The translations under genes and the position numbers were made by a program. Source: Companilactobacillus metriopterae (GTDB lineage Bacteria; Bacillota; Bacilli; Lactobacillales; Lactobacillaceae). From it: 64,000 bases of DNA. The notes beneath the pieces are model-generated. The model saw only the letters and a program-made list of their open reading frames with translations. It was not told where the DNA came from and did no database searches. Each line of letters begins with the position of its first letter. The first letter of the stretch is position 1. Location: assembly GCF_004117915.1 (NCBI RefSeq), contig NZ_RSTD01000001.1, positions 310,001 through 374,000 of the forward strand, written 5' to 3'. Positions 1 through 10,713 of the stretch are shown one piece after another.

Positions 1-1253
1 TTTGCAGACGAAAGAATTATCATTGCTAGACTTACGCCAAGAGATCCGAGGATTTGTCTGACTGTTGTAATTATTGCTGTTCCATGAGAGATTAAATTAT
101 TAGGTAATGAGTTACCACCTAGAGTAGTGGCAGGCATCATGACGAAAGCATTTCCCCCTTCAATTAAGCAGGCAATGATAATCATTTCTATAAAATTCTT
201 GTTAGGTATTATTACCAGTGATAACCATCCTATGGTGATAATTATCATTCCTAGTAGTAATAAACGTTTGAAACCTAATGACTTGGCTAAACGTCCAGAA
301 ATAGGATTTAAAATACTTAATAATATTGCGGGTGGAACTAGAGATAGACCTGAGTTAAGAACACTCATGTGTAATACATTTTGATAATATAGTGGATAAA
401 TAATAGTAACCACAATTAGAGAAATGTAAGAAAACCCAGTCAGTAGAACTGCTAGATCAAAATTTATATTTTTCATAACTTTTAAATCTAAAAGTGGTTG
501 TGGAATTGTTAATTGACGGTGAATGAATAATATCGATAGAACCAGACTGACAATTAAAACTACAATTAGTTCAATATTTAAAGACATAGATGTTCCCGCT
601 TGGTTGATTACATACAACAATCCCACAATACCTATTAAACTAACAGTTGAGTATATATCAAATGTATAACTATGTTTTTCCGATACATCTGTAATGTAAA
701 ATAGTGAGCTGATAAAAATAATAATCATAATGATTAGAAAGAATGCAAAAAGTCCTTGCCAGGAAACAAACTTCAAAACAATCCCTGAGATAATAGGTCC
801 AGATGCTAGTGCTGAACCCATGACTAAACCGGCAATACCCATAGTCCTTGAACGTTTATCTTTGGTTGTTATTTCAAGTAATACTGATTGAAATGAAGGG
901 AATAAAATACCAACGGCTAGTGCCTCAAGAATTCTACCTAGCATCGCTACAGGAAAGTTTGGAGCGAGCATAATAATTACGGTACCAATTGAAAATATAG
1001 AAATAATTCCTAGGTATAGTTTTTTAAAAGAAACATTATTTAATAACCAAGGACTTATAGGCATAGTCAAACACATTACTAGCATGAATCCTGTTGTTAG
1101 CCATTGAATAGTTGTTGGGCCTACGTTGAAGTATTTCATCAAAGTGGGATAGGCAGTTGAAAGCGATGACTGACTAATTGACATAGTAAATGTACCAGCT
1201 AAAAGTGTTATTATGAATGCCTTCCTGTTTACTATTCTGCTAGTTGTATTCAT
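1..1253 (-). CDS. MFS drug exporter, DHA2 family (C-terminus cut by window edge)
   Basis: Membrane efflux transporter of the DHA2 (14-segment, EmrB/QacA-like) branch of the major facilitator superfamily; the substrate cannot be told from the sequence. The reading frame opens at ATG 1251-1253 and runs off the left edge with about 417 codons and no stop. Successive hydrophobic segments are visible. The stretch GRILEALAVGILFPSF and the late motif HGTAIITTVRQILGSLGVSL match the GR-x-x-Q/E-x-x-G-x-G and NxxRQxxGSxG signatures of DHA2 exporters. A purine-rich AGGGGG ribosome site precedes the start. It stands alone, convergent with nothing visible, and a terminator separates it from clpP upstream on the same strand. 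Family confidence is good; calling it a drug exporter is family inference. Confidence 0.85.
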   Translation of the reverse strand, partial: MNTTSRIVNRKAFIITLLAGTFTMSISQSSLSTAYPTLMKYFNVGPTTIQWLTTGFMLVMCLTMPISPWLLNNVSFKKLYLGIISIFSIGTVIIMLAPNFPVAMLGRILEALAVGILFPSFQSVLLEITTKDKRSRTMGIAGLVMGSALASGPIISGIVLKFVSWQGLFAFFLIIMIIIFISSLFYITDVSEKHSYTFDIYSTVSLIGIVGLLYVINQAGTSMSLNIELIVVLIVSLVLSILFIHRQLTIPQPLLDLKVMKNINFDLAVLLTGFSYISLIVVTIIYPLYYQNVLHMSVLNSGLSLVPPAILLSILNPISGRLAKSLGFKRLLLLGMIIITIGWLSLVIIPNKNFIEMIIIACLIEGGNAFVMMPATTLGGNSLPNNLISHGTAIITTVRQILGSLGVSLAMIILSSA

Positions 1254-1318
1254 CTTAATTACCCCCTTATCTAGTTATAGATTAGGGCAGATAAAGTAAA
1301 TTAACAAATAAATGAACT

Positions 1319-1350
1319 AAAAAAACCCCAACATCAAAAATGTTGGGGTC
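1319..1350 (-). terminator. Intrinsic terminator of clpP
   Basis: A 9-bp stem CCCCAACAT/ATGTTGGGG with loop CAAAA is followed, on the minus strand, by a run of seven T. It lies just after the clpP stop codon. Confidence 0.9.
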
Positions 1351-1355
1351 AAAAA

Positions 1356-1937
1356 TTATTTTTTGTTGATCATAATCTCATCGATTAAACCATAATCTTT
1401 TGCTTCTTGAGCAGTCATGTAGTTATCACGTTCAGTATCTTTTTGTAGTTTTTCGAAAGATTGACCAGAGTTGTCAGCTAAAATGTGATTTAGTTTTTCT
1501 CTAGTTTTTAAAATTTCTTTTGCTGCAATTTCGATTTCTGTTTGTTGACCTTGAACACCACCAAGAGGTTGGTGAATTAGGACAGTTGAGTTAGGAAGGG
1601 CAAATCTCTTACCCTTAGTACCAGCTGATAACAATACACTGGCCATTGAAGCAGCCATACCTGTGGCAATTGTTTGGATATCAGATTTTACAAAATTCAT
1701 AGTATCCATAATTGCTAGACCAGATGTTACAGATCCACCAGGAGAGTTGATATAAATAGAAATATCCTTATCTGAATCTTGTGCATCTAAGAATAACAAT
1801 TCTGCAATAACAGTATTTGCAAGTTGATCGTTAACCTCACCAGATAACATGATAATTCTGTCTTTTAAAAGTCTTGAATAAATATCATATGCACGTTCAC
1901 CACGTGAGCTTTGTTCAATAACTGTAGGTACTAACAT
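1356..1937 (-). CDS. clpP: ATP-dependent Clp protease proteolytic subunit ClpP
   Basis: Serine peptidase subunit that forms the tetradecameric barrel of ClpXP/ClpCP/ClpEP and degrades misfolded and regulatory proteins in the cytoplasm. The 193-residue length is normal. Catalytic Ser97 is in GMAASMAS and His122 in IHQPLGG; the Asp lies in the C-terminal part. I chose ATG at 1935-1937 rather than an upstream in-frame codon because AGGAGG sits 6 bases before it and MLVPTVIEQ is the conserved N-terminus. It is monocistronic, with its own terminator. A near-CIRCE element between promoter and gene suggests HrcA heat-shock control. Very confident. Confidence 0.98.
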   Translation of the reverse strand: MLVPTVIEQSSRGERAYDIYSRLLKDRIIMLSGEVNDQLANTVIAELLFLDAQDSDKDISIYINSPGGSVTSGLAIMDTMNFVKSDIQTIATGMAASMASVLLSAGTKGKRFALPNSTVLIHQPLGGVQGQQTEIEIAAKEILKTREKLNHILADNSGQSFEKLQKDTERDNYMTAQEAKDYGLIDEIMINKK

Positions 1938-1957
1938 ATGTTGCCTCCTAAAGTAAA

Positions 1958-1984
1958 TTAGCACTCTAAATGCTATGGTGCTAA
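1958..1984 (-). promoter_or_regulatory. CIRCE-like HrcA operator of clpP
   Basis: TTAGCACTC, nine bases, then TGGTGCTAA. This matches the CIRCE consensus TTAGCACTC-N9-GAGTGCTAA except for two bases in the second arm. It overlaps the end of the -10 box and the presumed transcription start. I found no convincing CtsR box nearby, so clpP here may belong to the HrcA rather than the CtsR regulon. Confidence 0.75.
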
Positions 1985-2011
1985 TTTAGCACAATTATAT
2001 TAATAGGTCAA
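1983..2011 (-). promoter_or_regulatory. clpP promoter
   Basis: On the minus strand, -35 TTGACC (2006-2011), a 17-base spacer and -10 TAAATT (1983-1988). The spacing is ideal and the CIRCE-like operator abuts the -10 box. Confidence 0.65.
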
Positions 2012-2128
2012 TTGATTTAGTCGTTAATTTGCTATGTGCCAACTATTAATGTATAGTGTACCTATGTAAGAATACAATCACATGTATTGATTCATTGGTC
2101 ATGGTCGGCTAATGGGTTGCTTACAGCA

Positions 2129-2162
2129 AAAGTCTCTACTCTTTTGAGTAGGGGCTTTTTGT
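2129..2162. terminator. Intrinsic terminator, possibly bidirectional
   Basis: The stem CTACTC/GAGTAG is followed by GGGGC and a T-run on the plus strand. On the minus strand ACTTTTG follows the stem, so it could also end the tRNA-Arg transcript. No plus-strand gene precedes it, which makes the tRNA role more likely. Confidence 0.6.
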
Positions 2163-2181
2163 TTTTATTAGCCATAAATTA

Positions 2182-2253
2182 TGCGTCACATGGGAGTCGA
2201 ACCCACATTCCAAGAACCGGAATCTTGTGTGCTATCCATTACACTAATGACGC
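2182..2253 (-). tRNA. tRNA-Arg (anticodon CCG)
   Basis: On the minus strand the sequence starts GCGTCAT and ends GTGACGC plus discriminator A. It has a D-arm with TAATGGATAG, an anticodon stem CAAGA/TCTTG with loop TTCCGGT (anticodon CCG, reading CGG) and a T-arm with GGGTTCGACTCCC. CCA is not encoded. It is 72 nt long and stands alone. Confidence 0.95.
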
Positions 2254-2375
2254 GAGTTTCTATGACATAAAAGATTATTACAAATAGATTGTTTAAAAGC
2301 AAAAAAATAATACAAAAAGTGTCTAGTTATATTTATAATGAAAGCGTATTACAAAATACTCTTGGGGGAGAAAAT

Positions 2376-3305
2376 ATGACAGCACAAAGAAAAGGGATTA
2401 TTGGTGGAATATCGATAATTGTATTAATTATGCTAATAGGTACATTTTATGATTGGCAAATATCGCAAGCATTAATTAATCAAAATTCATTAATTGGAAC
2501 AATTTTTCAAGACTTTGGTCTTTGGCCACTTGCTTTGGTAATCATTCTAAGTTCAATGGTTGTTGTGAATTATGAATTAAGGATATCGAATCAATCAACT
2601 TTAATCAGATTAATTGCGGCTTTAGGAGCACTGACATTAGGTGGTTGGGAATTATGGAGAGGGTATCTTAAAACAACTCTATACTATTCATTAGCATTGA
2701 AAGATAATTTAGACAAACATGCTCCAATAGCACAGGCCAATAGTGATGGTGGTAATTTACACTTATCATGGCTAGGTAACTTTTCAATTTGGATAATTAT
2801 TTATCTAGTTATTATAGGTTTATCTCAAATTTGGTTATCACAAAAGAGCAGCTATCAAATGGACTACTTGTTAAAAGTTGCGATCGTTGCAACATTAGCA
2901 TGTTTCCTTGCTGACAATGTTAATTCTGCCATGAAAACATATTGGGGAAGATGGCGTCCCTATGAATTAGCTGGAAATTCACAACATTTTACTATGTGGT
3001 TATTTCCTAATGGAGCAGATAATCATTTGAGTTTTCCATCTGGTCATACAACGGCCGCAGCAGCTATTATGTTGTTACCAATGTTTGTTGATAGAAGTAA
3101 CATAAAACTTCAAAAAATAACATTTTGGATTAGTTTGGCTTATTGCATAATCATGTGGTACACAAGAATTAGAGTAGGGGCACATTTTACAACTGATGCT
3201 ACATCAGGACTGTGGATAACGTGGTTGATTTTCTTCATTGTACTAAGTGTTACAAATATGCATCTTATATCTAAAGATAGTTATTCAATAAATTTATATA
3301 AATAA
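2376..3305 (+). CDS. PAP2 family membrane phosphatase
   Basis: Polytopic membrane phosphatase of the PAP2/acid phosphatase superfamily, of the type that acts on phosphatidic acid, phosphatidylglycerol-phosphate or undecaprenyl pyrophosphate. The three phosphatase motifs are in order in the C-terminal half: KTYWGRWRP, PSGHTT and YTRIRVGAHFTTD. At 309 residues it is longer than a minimal PAP2 protein, with several N-terminal membrane segments. I set the start at ATG 2376, preceded by GGGGGAG, dropping 29 weakly supported codons upstream. A TATAAT at 2334-2339 lies upstream and overlaps an imperfect cre-like sequence, TGAAAGCGTATTAC, with two mismatches. Substrate unknown. Confidence 0.88.
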   Translation: MTAQRKGIIGGISIIVLIMLIGTFYDWQISQALINQNSLIGTIFQDFGLWPLALVIILSSMVVVNYELRISNQSTLIRLIAALGALTLGGWELWRGYLKTTLYYSLALKDNLDKHAPIAQANSDGGNLHLSWLGNFSIWIIIYLVIIGLSQIWLSQKSSYQMDYLLKVAIVATLACFLADNVNSAMKTYWGRWRPYELAGNSQHFTMWLFPNGADNHLSFPSGHTTAAAAIMLLPMFVDRSNIKLQKITFWISLAYCIIMWYTRIRVGAHFTTDATSGLWITWLIFFIVLSVTNMHLISKDSYSINLYK

Positions 3306-3317
3306 AAGGTTAGTCCT

Positions 3318-3345
3318 TGAAAAATAATCGAGATAAGTTATAATT
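3318..3345 (+). promoter_or_regulatory. Promoter of the cggR-gap operon
   Basis: TTGAAA, then 16 bases, then TATAAT, upstream of the CggR operator and cggR. The short GTGA/TCAC hairpin around 3362-3376 lies in the leader. Confidence 0.55.
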
Positions 3346-3400
3346 TAGTTGTGCTCAAAAAGTGATTATTTTTCACAGGGCTTTTATTTTTTGACACAAT

Positions 3401-3440
3401 GGGTCAGAAAAAGACACACAGGGACAAAAAAAGTCCCACG
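3401..3440 (+). promoter_or_regulatory. CggR operator: two direct 20-bp repeats
   Basis: GGGTCAGAAAAAGACACACA (3401-3420) is directly followed by GGGACAAAAAAAGTCCCACG (3421-3440), 15 of 20 bases identical. The GGGAC core and the tandem arrangement resemble the known Bacillus subtilis CggR operator of gapA. It lies between promoter and start codon, as expected for a roadblock type of repression. It also argues against translation starting at the in-frame TTG/ATG-type codons inside it. Confidence 0.75.
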
Positions 3441-3449
3441 GAGATAAAA

Positions 3450-4490
3450 ATGGCAGATAATGAAGAAATTGAATTGCTGGATTTAATTGCCCCAGACTTT
3501 GTTAAGACTCTGGAGAAGCGTTTCAAGATTCTTCAGACCATTTCATTGATGGAACCTGTCGGAAGAAGAATTTTAGCAGAAGATTTAGATTTGAGCGAAA
3601 GGTCACTGAGAACTGAGACTGAGCTTTTGAAAAATCAAGGATTGCTAATTTCTTCAAAATCAGGGATGTCTTTAACAGAAGAAGGTAAGAGAGTTTCTAC
3701 ACAACTAAGTAATGTTATTGCCGAATTTCAAGGAAGAACCATACTTGAAAGGCAGCTTAGTCAAAAGTTAGGAATTGAAAGATGTATAATCTTACCAGGA
3801 AATTCTGATAGACAGAGTCGCGTCGTAGATTCATTTGGTCGTCGATTGAATCAGCTACTAGGAGCATTGCTTCCTGCTGGAGATTCAATAATTTCTGTAA
3901 CCGGTGGTTCCACCATGGCACAGGTTGCACAAAATTTATCACCAGATTTATCTAAAAATCGCGATTTGTTATTCTTACCAGCACGTGGTGGTGTTGGAGA
4001 ATCGATGCAGATACAAGCTAATAATGTGTGTGCTGAGATGGCTGAAAAATCTCATGGTCATTACAGATCTTTGTACTTACCAGAGGACATCAGCGAAAAT
4101 AGTTTTGAATCTTTGCAAAATGAGTCTTCAATTAAATCGATTCTTGATTTAATATATAAGAGTGATGTTGTTGTTCATAGTATTGGAACTGCAGCAGTCA
4201 TGGCAAAGCGTAGAAACTTACCATCAAAAGATGCAGATGAAATCGTTACTAAGAAAGCGGTTGCTGAAGCATTTGGACATTTCTATGACCATAATGGTAA
4301 ACTAGTATACAAGGTACCCAGAATTGGATTACACATTCGGGACCTTGATAATATCCCATATGTGATTGCTATAGCAGGTGGAGAATCAAAAGCCGAAGCT
4401 ATTCAAGCATATATGAAAAATGCACCTAGTCACACTCAGTTAATAACTGACGAAGGTGCCTCAAAACTGATTTTAAGGGATAACCCTTAA
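3450..4490 (+). CDS. cggR: Central glycolytic genes regulator CggR
   Basis: SorC/DeoR-type repressor that binds the operator just upstream and is released by fructose-1,6-bisphosphate. It has an N-terminal winged helix (about residues 20-85, with [23 protein letters not shown]-like HTH) and a C-terminal sugar-phosphate binding domain that includes [12 protein letters not shown]. Length is 346 residues, near the 340 of B. subtilis CggR. The start at ATG 3450 has GGAG seven bases ahead; the longer frame from 3399 would read through the operator. It is first gene of the cggR-gap-pgk-tpiA-eno cluster and so autoregulated. Confidence 0.93.
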   Translation: MADNEEIELLDLIAPDFVKTLEKRFKILQTISLMEPVGRRILAEDLDLSERSLRTETELLKNQGLLISSKSGMSLTEEGKRVSTQLSNVIAEFQGRTILERQLSQKLGIERCIILPGNSDRQSRVVDSFGRRLNQLLGALLPAGDSIISVTGGSTMAQVAQNLSPDLSKNRDLLFLPARGGVGESMQIQANNVCAEMAEKSHGHYRSLYLPEDISENSFESLQNESSIKSILDLIYKSDVVVHSIGTAAVMAKRRNLPSKDADEIVTKKAVAEAFGHFYDHNGKLVYKVPRIGLHIRDLDNIPYVIAIAGGESKAEAIQAYMKNAPSHTQLITDEGASKLILRDNP

Positions 4491-4527
4491 AAATATTATT
4501 TTTGCTTTCCTGAAGGAGGAAATTTTC

Positions 4528-5544
4528 ATGACTACAAAAGTTGGTATTAATGGATTTGGACGTATTGGTCGTCTTGCATTCCGTCGTATTTCAGAAGTTG
4601 CTTCAGATCTAGAAGTTGTTGCAATCAACGATTTGACATCACCTGCAATGCTTGCACACCTACTAAAATATGATACAGCTCATGGTAACTTTAAGGCTGA
4701 CAGCATTTCAGCTACAGAAAACTCAATCATCGTTGATGGTAAAGAAATTCCTGTATACGCAGAAACAAATGCTGCTGACCTAAAATGGGTTGGAACAAAC
4801 GGTGTTGACATCGTTCTTGAATGTACTGGTTTCTATACATCAGAAGAAAAAGCAAAAGCTCACTTGGACGCTGGTGCAAAACGTGTTCTTATCTCAGCTC
4901 CTGCTGGTAAGATGCCAACAGTTGTTTACGGTGTAAACGATGACGTTCTAACATCAGACGTAAGAATCGCTTCAGCTGGTTCATGTACAACAAACTGTCT
5001 TGCACCTCTAGCAAATGCCGTTAACAAAGAATTCGGTATCAAAGCTGGTACAATGACAACTGTTCACGCATACACAGCTACTCAAAAACTTCAAGATGGT
5101 CCTGATCGTGGTGGTAACCTACGTGCTGCACGTGCTGCTGCTGCTAACATCATTCCTCATTCAACTGGTGCTGCTAAGGCTCTTGGTTTGGTTGTTCCTG
5201 AACTTCAAGGTAAACTTGATGGACATGCACAACGTGTACCCGTTATCACAGGTTCACTTACAGAACTTGTTGTTACTCTTGACAAAGAAGTTACAGCTGA
5301 TGATGTAAACGCTGCTGTTAAGAAATATACAGAAAACAACCCATCATTCGGTTACAACGATGATGAAATTGTTTCATCTGATATTATCGGAACTTCATTT
5401 GGTTCAGTATTTGACCCAACACAAACACAAGTTGTTGGTTCAGGTGAAGGCCAAGTTGTTAAGGCTGTTGCATGGTATGATAACGAATCAGGTTTCACAG
5501 CTCAAATGGTTCGTACACTTCAAAAATTTGCTAGCTTAGACTAA
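4528..5544 (+). CDS. gap: Glyceraldehyde-3-phosphate dehydrogenase, glycolytic NAD type
   Basis: Oxidises glyceraldehyde-3-phosphate to 1,3-bisphosphoglycerate with NAD+. The Rossmann motif INGFGRIGR starts at residue 8, and the catalytic Cys153 lies in SAGSCTTNC; the C-terminal WYDNESG motif is present. At 338 residues it is full length. A strong AAGGAGGA site precedes ATG. Codon use is visibly biased to abundant codons (GCT, GTT, GGT, AAC), as in highly expressed genes. It follows cggR by 37 bases and is separated from pgk by a strong terminator. Confidence 0.98.
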   Translation: MTTKVGINGFGRIGRLAFRRISEVASDLEVVAINDLTSPAMLAHLLKYDTAHGNFKADSISATENSIIVDGKEIPVYAETNAADLKWVGTNGVDIVLECTGFYTSEEKAKAHLDAGAKRVLISAPAGKMPTVVYGVNDDVLTSDVRIASAGSCTTNCLAPLANAVNKEFGIKAGTMTTVHAYTATQKLQDGPDRGGNLRAARAAAANIIPHSTGAAKALGLVVPELQGKLDGHAQRVPVITGSLTELVVTLDKEVTADDVNAAVKKYTENNPSFGYNDDEIVSSDIIGTSFGSVFDPTQTQVVGSGEGQVVKAVAWYDNESGFTAQMVRTLQKFASLD

Positions 5545-5591
5545 TTTTTAGTCATTTAGTAGCAATTTAAAACTTTTATTAAGTTTGAAAT

Positions 5592-5626
5592 GGCGGAGGG
5601 AGGAAACTCCTTCCGTTTTTTTTTAG
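5592..5626 (+). terminator. Strong intrinsic terminator between gap and pgk
   Basis: A 9-bp stem CGGAGGGAG/CTCCTTCCG closed by a GAAA tetraloop is followed by nine T. Pgk starts only 24 bases further on and no consensus promoter is evident between them, so partial readthrough would lower pgk-tpiA-eno expression relative to gap. Confidence 0.9.
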
Positions 5627-5649
5627 GAAAAAACTTCGGAGGATTTAAC

Positions 5650-6861
5650 ATGGCAAAATTAATCGTTTCAGATGTTGATGTAAAAGATAAGAAGGTTCTT
5701 ATCCGTGTTGACTTTAATGTTCCAATCAAAGATGGTGTTGTAGGAGATACAAACCGTATCGTTGCAGCAATGCCAACAATTAACTATGTAGCTGATAATG
5801 GTGGAAAAGTTATTCTTCTATCTCACTTAGGTAGAATTAAGAGTGATGATGACAAGAAAGCTCTTACTCTAAAACCAGTTGCAGCTAAACTAGAAGAACT
5901 AATTGGAAAACCAGTTAAGTTTGTACCTTCAAATGAAGGTAAAGAACTAGAAGATGCTATAAACTCACTACAAGATGGAGAAATCCTTCTTATGGAAAAT
6001 ACTCGTTTCCAAGATATCGATAATGACTTCGGTAAACGTGAAAGTAAAAATGATCCTAAGTTAGGTGAATACTGGGCATCACTTGGTGACGTATTTGTAA
6101 ATGACGCTTTCGGTACAGCTCACCGTGCTCACGCATCTAACGTTGGTATTTCAGAAGCAATGAAAGCTAGCAACAAACCAGTTGCTGCTGGATTCCTTAT
6201 GGAAAAAGAAATCAAATTCTTAGGTAATGCTGTTGAAAACCCAGTACACCCATTCGTTACAATTCTTGGTGGTGCTAAGGTTTCAGATAAGATTGCTGTT
6301 ATTGAAAACCTAATTCCTAAGTCAGATCACATCATTATTGGTGGTGGTATGGCATATACATTCCTTGCAGCTCAAGGACACAAGATTGGTAAGTCACTAT
6401 TTGAAGAAGACAAACTTGATTTAGCTAAGGAACTATTAGCTAAAGCTGGAGACAAGATTGTTCTACCTGTAGATCACCTTGTTTCAAAAGAATTCTCAAA
6501 TGATGCTCCATTTGAAGTATCTGGAATTGATGTTCCTGATGACATGATGGCTCTTGATATTGGACCAGAATCAATCAAGTTATTTGTAAGTAAATTACAA
6601 GGTGCTAAGACAGTTGTTTGGAATGGACCAATGGGTGCATTCGAAATGAGCAACTTTGCCAACGGTACTCTTGAAGTTGGTAAGGCACTTGGTGAACTAC
6701 CTGATGCTATTACAATCGTTGGTGGTGGTGATTCAACTGCTGCTGCTAAACAACTAGGTATTGCTGATAAGATCACACATATTTCTACTGGTGGTGGTTC
6801 ATCACTTGAATATCTAGAAGGTAAGACATTACCTGGTATTGCATCAATCTCAGACAAATAA
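5650..6861 (+). CDS. pgk: Phosphoglycerate kinase
   Basis: Transfers phosphate from 1,3-bisphosphoglycerate to ADP, giving ATP and 3-phosphoglycerate. The N-terminal domain shows [11 protein letters not shown] and LLSHLGR for substrate binding; the C-terminal domain shows [13 protein letters not shown] and VGGGDSTAA for nucleotide binding. It is 403 residues, near the usual 395-400. The start is ATG 5650 with CGGAGG eight bases ahead. An in-frame opening at 5590 is the terminator hairpin read as protein, so I rejected it. Confidence 0.98.
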   Translation: MAKLIVSDVDVKDKKVLIRVDFNVPIKDGVVGDTNRIVAAMPTINYVADNGGKVILLSHLGRIKSDDDKKALTLKPVAAKLEELIGKPVKFVPSNEGKELEDAINSLQDGEILLMENTRFQDIDNDFGKRESKNDPKLGEYWASLGDVFVNDAFGTAHRAHASNVGISEAMKASNKPVAAGFLMEKEIKFLGNAVENPVHPFVTILGGAKVSDKIAVIENLIPKSDHIIIGGGMAYTFLAAQGHKIGKSLFEEDKLDLAKELLAKAGDKIVLPVDHLVSKEFSNDAPFEVSGIDVPDDMMALDIGPESIKLFVSKLQGAKTVVWNGPMGAFEMSNFANGTLEVGKALGELPDAITIVGGGDSTAAAKQLGIADKITHISTGGGSSLEYLEGKTLPGIASISDK

Positions 6862-6882
6862 TTTAATAGGAGTAACAAATTT

Positions 6883-7635
6883 ATGCGTACACCAATTATC
6901 GCGGGTAACTGGAAATTAAACAAAAACCCTAAAGAAGCACAAGAATTTTTAAATGCAATTGAAGGTAAATTACCAGAATCTGGTGTTGAAGCCGTTATCG
7001 GTGCACCAGCTGTTGATTTATATACACTTGTAGAAGGTTCAAAAAATACACCTCTAAAGATTTCTGCTGAAAACTCATACTTTGAAGACGAAGGTGCCTT
7101 TACAGGTGAAAACAGTCCTAAAGTACTAGCAGAAATGGGTGTTGAATATGTAATTATTGGACATTCAGAACGTAGAGAATATTTCCACGAAACTGATGAA
7201 GATATTAACAAAAAAGCAGTTAAGATCATTGCTAATGGTCTAACACCTATCGTATGTTGTGGTGAAACACTAGAACAACGTGAAGCAAACGAAACAGAAG
7301 GATTCGTTACTGGTCAAATTGAAGCAGCTCTTAAAGGTATCTCTGCTGCTGATGTTGCTAACCTTGTTATTGCCTACGAACCAATCTGGGCAATTGGTAC
7401 TGGTAAAACAGCTACAAGTGACCAAGCACAAGAAGTTGTTCATGTAATCCGTGAAAAAGTTGCAAGTCTTTATGATGCTGATACAGCTGATAAAGTTCGT
7501 ATTCTTTACGGTGGTTCTGTAAAACCAGAAAGTATCAAAGAATTAATGTCTAAAGAAGACATTGATGGTGGACTTGTTGGTGGAGCATCACTTGATCCAG
7601 AATCATTCATCGCACTAGTTAACTATCAAAAATAA
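6883..7635 (+). CDS. tpiA: Triosephosphate isomerase
   Basis: Interconverts dihydroxyacetone phosphate and glyceraldehyde-3-phosphate. Catalytic His94 is in IIGHSERR and Glu166 in [12 protein letters not shown], with the phosphate loop YGGSVKPES near the C-terminus. The 250-residue length is normal. It starts 21 bases after pgk with a TAGGAG site, so it is cotranscribed. Confidence 0.98.
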   Translation: MRTPIIAGNWKLNKNPKEAQEFLNAIEGKLPESGVEAVIGAPAVDLYTLVEGSKNTPLKISAENSYFEDEGAFTGENSPKVLAEMGVEYVIIGHSERREYFHETDEDINKKAVKIIANGLTPIVCCGETLEQREANETEGFVTGQIEAALKGISAADVANLVIAYEPIWAIGTGKTATSDQAQEVVHVIREKVASLYDADTADKVRILYGGSVKPESIKELMSKEDIDGGLVGGASLDPESFIALVNYQK

Positions 7636-7684
7636 TTAATATTAATTAATACTAAAATTAATGTTAAAATAAACTTATATTTGA

Positions 7685-9007
<1,323 letters not shown>

Positions 9008-9025
9008 TTACAGATTATTGTAAAT

Positions 9026-9056
9026 AAAAAGACAGCCTTAGGGCTGTCTTTTTTTG
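9026..9056 (+). terminator. Terminator of the glycolytic cluster
   Basis: The stem GACAGCC/GGCTGTC with loop TTAG is flanked by A5 and T7. Confidence 0.93.
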
Positions 9057-9098
9057 TTTTCCTCTGCGTAATGTATAATTAAACTAACGGGGGTAATT

Positions 9099-10640
9099 AT
9101 GGACGCAAATATTAATTTTGAAAAAGTAAAGTTGACCTTTGAAGGAGTACTAGTCGGATTAATAGCTGGAACTATAGTAAGCTCATTTCGTTGGATAATC
9201 GAAAACTTATTAGCAAGTTTTCGTAATTTTTATTCTTTAGTACAAACTCAAGGAAATCTTGTGGTTTTAGCTGGCATCATTGCCACATTGATTGTCTTTG
9301 TTGTTATTAATGCATTACTATTGAAGAGCGAAAAAAATATTGCTGGTTCCGGAATACCTCAGGTTGAATTACAGCTAGCCGGAGAATTGAAACTCAATTG
9401 GTGGTCGATTCTATGGAAGAAGTATCTGGGTGGAATTATTAGTATCGGACCTGGTTTGTTTCTAGGAAGAGAGGGGCCATCCATCCAATTGGGTGCAATG
9501 GTTGGACAAGGTTTTGGTGAGTTAATTGATGATGAATTTTCATCACATCAAAGAATTTTAATTTCTAGTGGTGCTGCGGCTGGTTTGGCTGCTGCATTTA
9601 GTGCCCCACTTGCAGGAACACTATTTGTTTTAGAAGAAATCTATCATAATTTTTCTCCACTTGTATGGATTACTGCATTGGCAAGTGCTGTATCAGCCAA
9701 TTTTGTGACATTATATATTTTTGGATTAAAGCCAATTTTAGATATATCTCATAATACAAGTTTCCCAATAAAATACTATTGGATTCTGTTAATACTAGGT
9801 ATTGCTTTAGGAGTTTTAGGAAGGTTATACCAAATCGCTTTACTAAGAATGCCTAAATGGCTATCTTATAGTAGAATTCCGAGAAACTGGCAGGGTATTA
9901 TTCCCTTTGTATTAATTGTGCCAATCGGATTGATTGTTCCACAATATCTTGGTGGTGGTAACTCTATTATCACCTCATTACCTAGTTTAAAAATTGGTTT
10001 ATTGGCCTTATTAGGATTATTTGTCTTTAGATTCATTTTTTCGATGATATCTTATGGATCAGGTCTTCCTGGTGGAATATTCCTTCCAATTTTAAATTTG
10101 GGGGCAATTATTGGAGCAATATTTACAGTTATATTTAGTCACTTGGGCTTATTACCTATGCAATTTGAAAGTAGCTTAATCATATATGCTATGGCAGGAT
10201 ACTTTGCTTGTATTGGTAAAGCTCCATTTACAGCCATCATATTGGTTACGGAAATGGTGGGTTCTTTGGCACATTTAATGCCTTTGGCAGTAGTTTCACT
10301 AGTGGCATATCTGATAGTAGACTTGCTTGGAGGTGCGCCAATTTATGAATCTTTGAAGAGTAAAATAAAGATAAATGGCAGCCATTCAACTGATTTTAAT
10401 TCAGAAGATACAATTGAAGTTCCTGTTTATGAAGGATCTCAGATTAATGGTAAAGAAGTTCGTCAATTGTCTTTGCCTAACGAATGTTTAATTGTAAAAA
10501 TATACCGTGGAGAAAAATTAATTATTCCACATGGAGATACTATGATACTATCAGGAGACCGAATTATATTTTCAGTACCTTCCCCTAGAAGGGCAGAATA
10601 TCGATCTCAAATTAGAACAATGATTAACGGAATTAACTAG
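9099..10640 (+). CDS. ClC-family chloride channel/transporter with C-terminal RCK_C domain
   Basis: Integral membrane anion transporter of the ClC family. The three selectivity signatures are present in order: GSGIPQVE (about residue 80), GREGPSIQLG (gating Glu within GREGP) and GLPGGIFLP. A Glu in FVLEEIYHNFSP fits the internal proton glutamate of ClC exchangers, so an H+/Cl- (or H+/F-) antiporter is more likely than a pure channel. Residues from about 435 to the end look like a TrkA-C (RCK_C) regulatory domain (VPVYEGSQINGKEVRQLSLP). The length of 513 fits this fusion. TATAAT at 9074-9079 may be its -10 box. Confidence 0.93.
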   Translation: MDANINFEKVKLTFEGVLVGLIAGTIVSSFRWIIENLLASFRNFYSLVQTQGNLVVLAGIIATLIVFVVINALLLKSEKNIAGSGIPQVELQLAGELKLNWWSILWKKYLGGIISIGPGLFLGREGPSIQLGAMVGQGFGELIDDEFSSHQRILISSGAAAGLAAAFSAPLAGTLFVLEEIYHNFSPLVWITALASAVSANFVTLYIFGLKPILDISHNTSFPIKYYWILLILGIALGVLGRLYQIALLRMPKWLSYSRIPRNWQGIIPFVLIVPIGLIVPQYLGGGNSIITSLPSLKIGLLALLGLFVFRFIFSMISYGSGLPGGIFLPILNLGAIIGAIFTVIFSHLGLLPMQFESSLIIYAMAGYFACIGKAPFTAIILVTEMVGSLAHLMPLAVVSLVAYLIVDLLGGAPIYESLKSKIKINGSHSTDFNSEDTIEVPVYEGSQINGKEVRQLSLPNECLIVKIYRGEKLIIPHGDTMILSGDRIIFSVPSPRRAEYRSQIRTMINGIN

Positions 10641-10713
10641 AATTATCATAATAAATATGTTATTCTTGTAGAAGTGATTTTAGCGTCTAACACCAATTTT
10701 GGAGGTTTTGCAG

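Noticed and set aside
2001-2035. CtsR box upstream of clpP
   Set aside because: Only one GGTCAA-like half is present and it doubles as the -35 box; no tandem GGTCAAA-NAN-GGTCAAA.
5590-5649. N-terminal extension of pgk
   Set aside because: These codons read through the terminator hairpin; ATG 5650 has the ribosome site and the conserved N-terminus.
6474-7229. Long minus-strand frame over pgk/tpiA (251 codons)
   Set aside because: Antisense shadow of two biased, highly expressed genes; no ribosome site and no sensible protein pattern.
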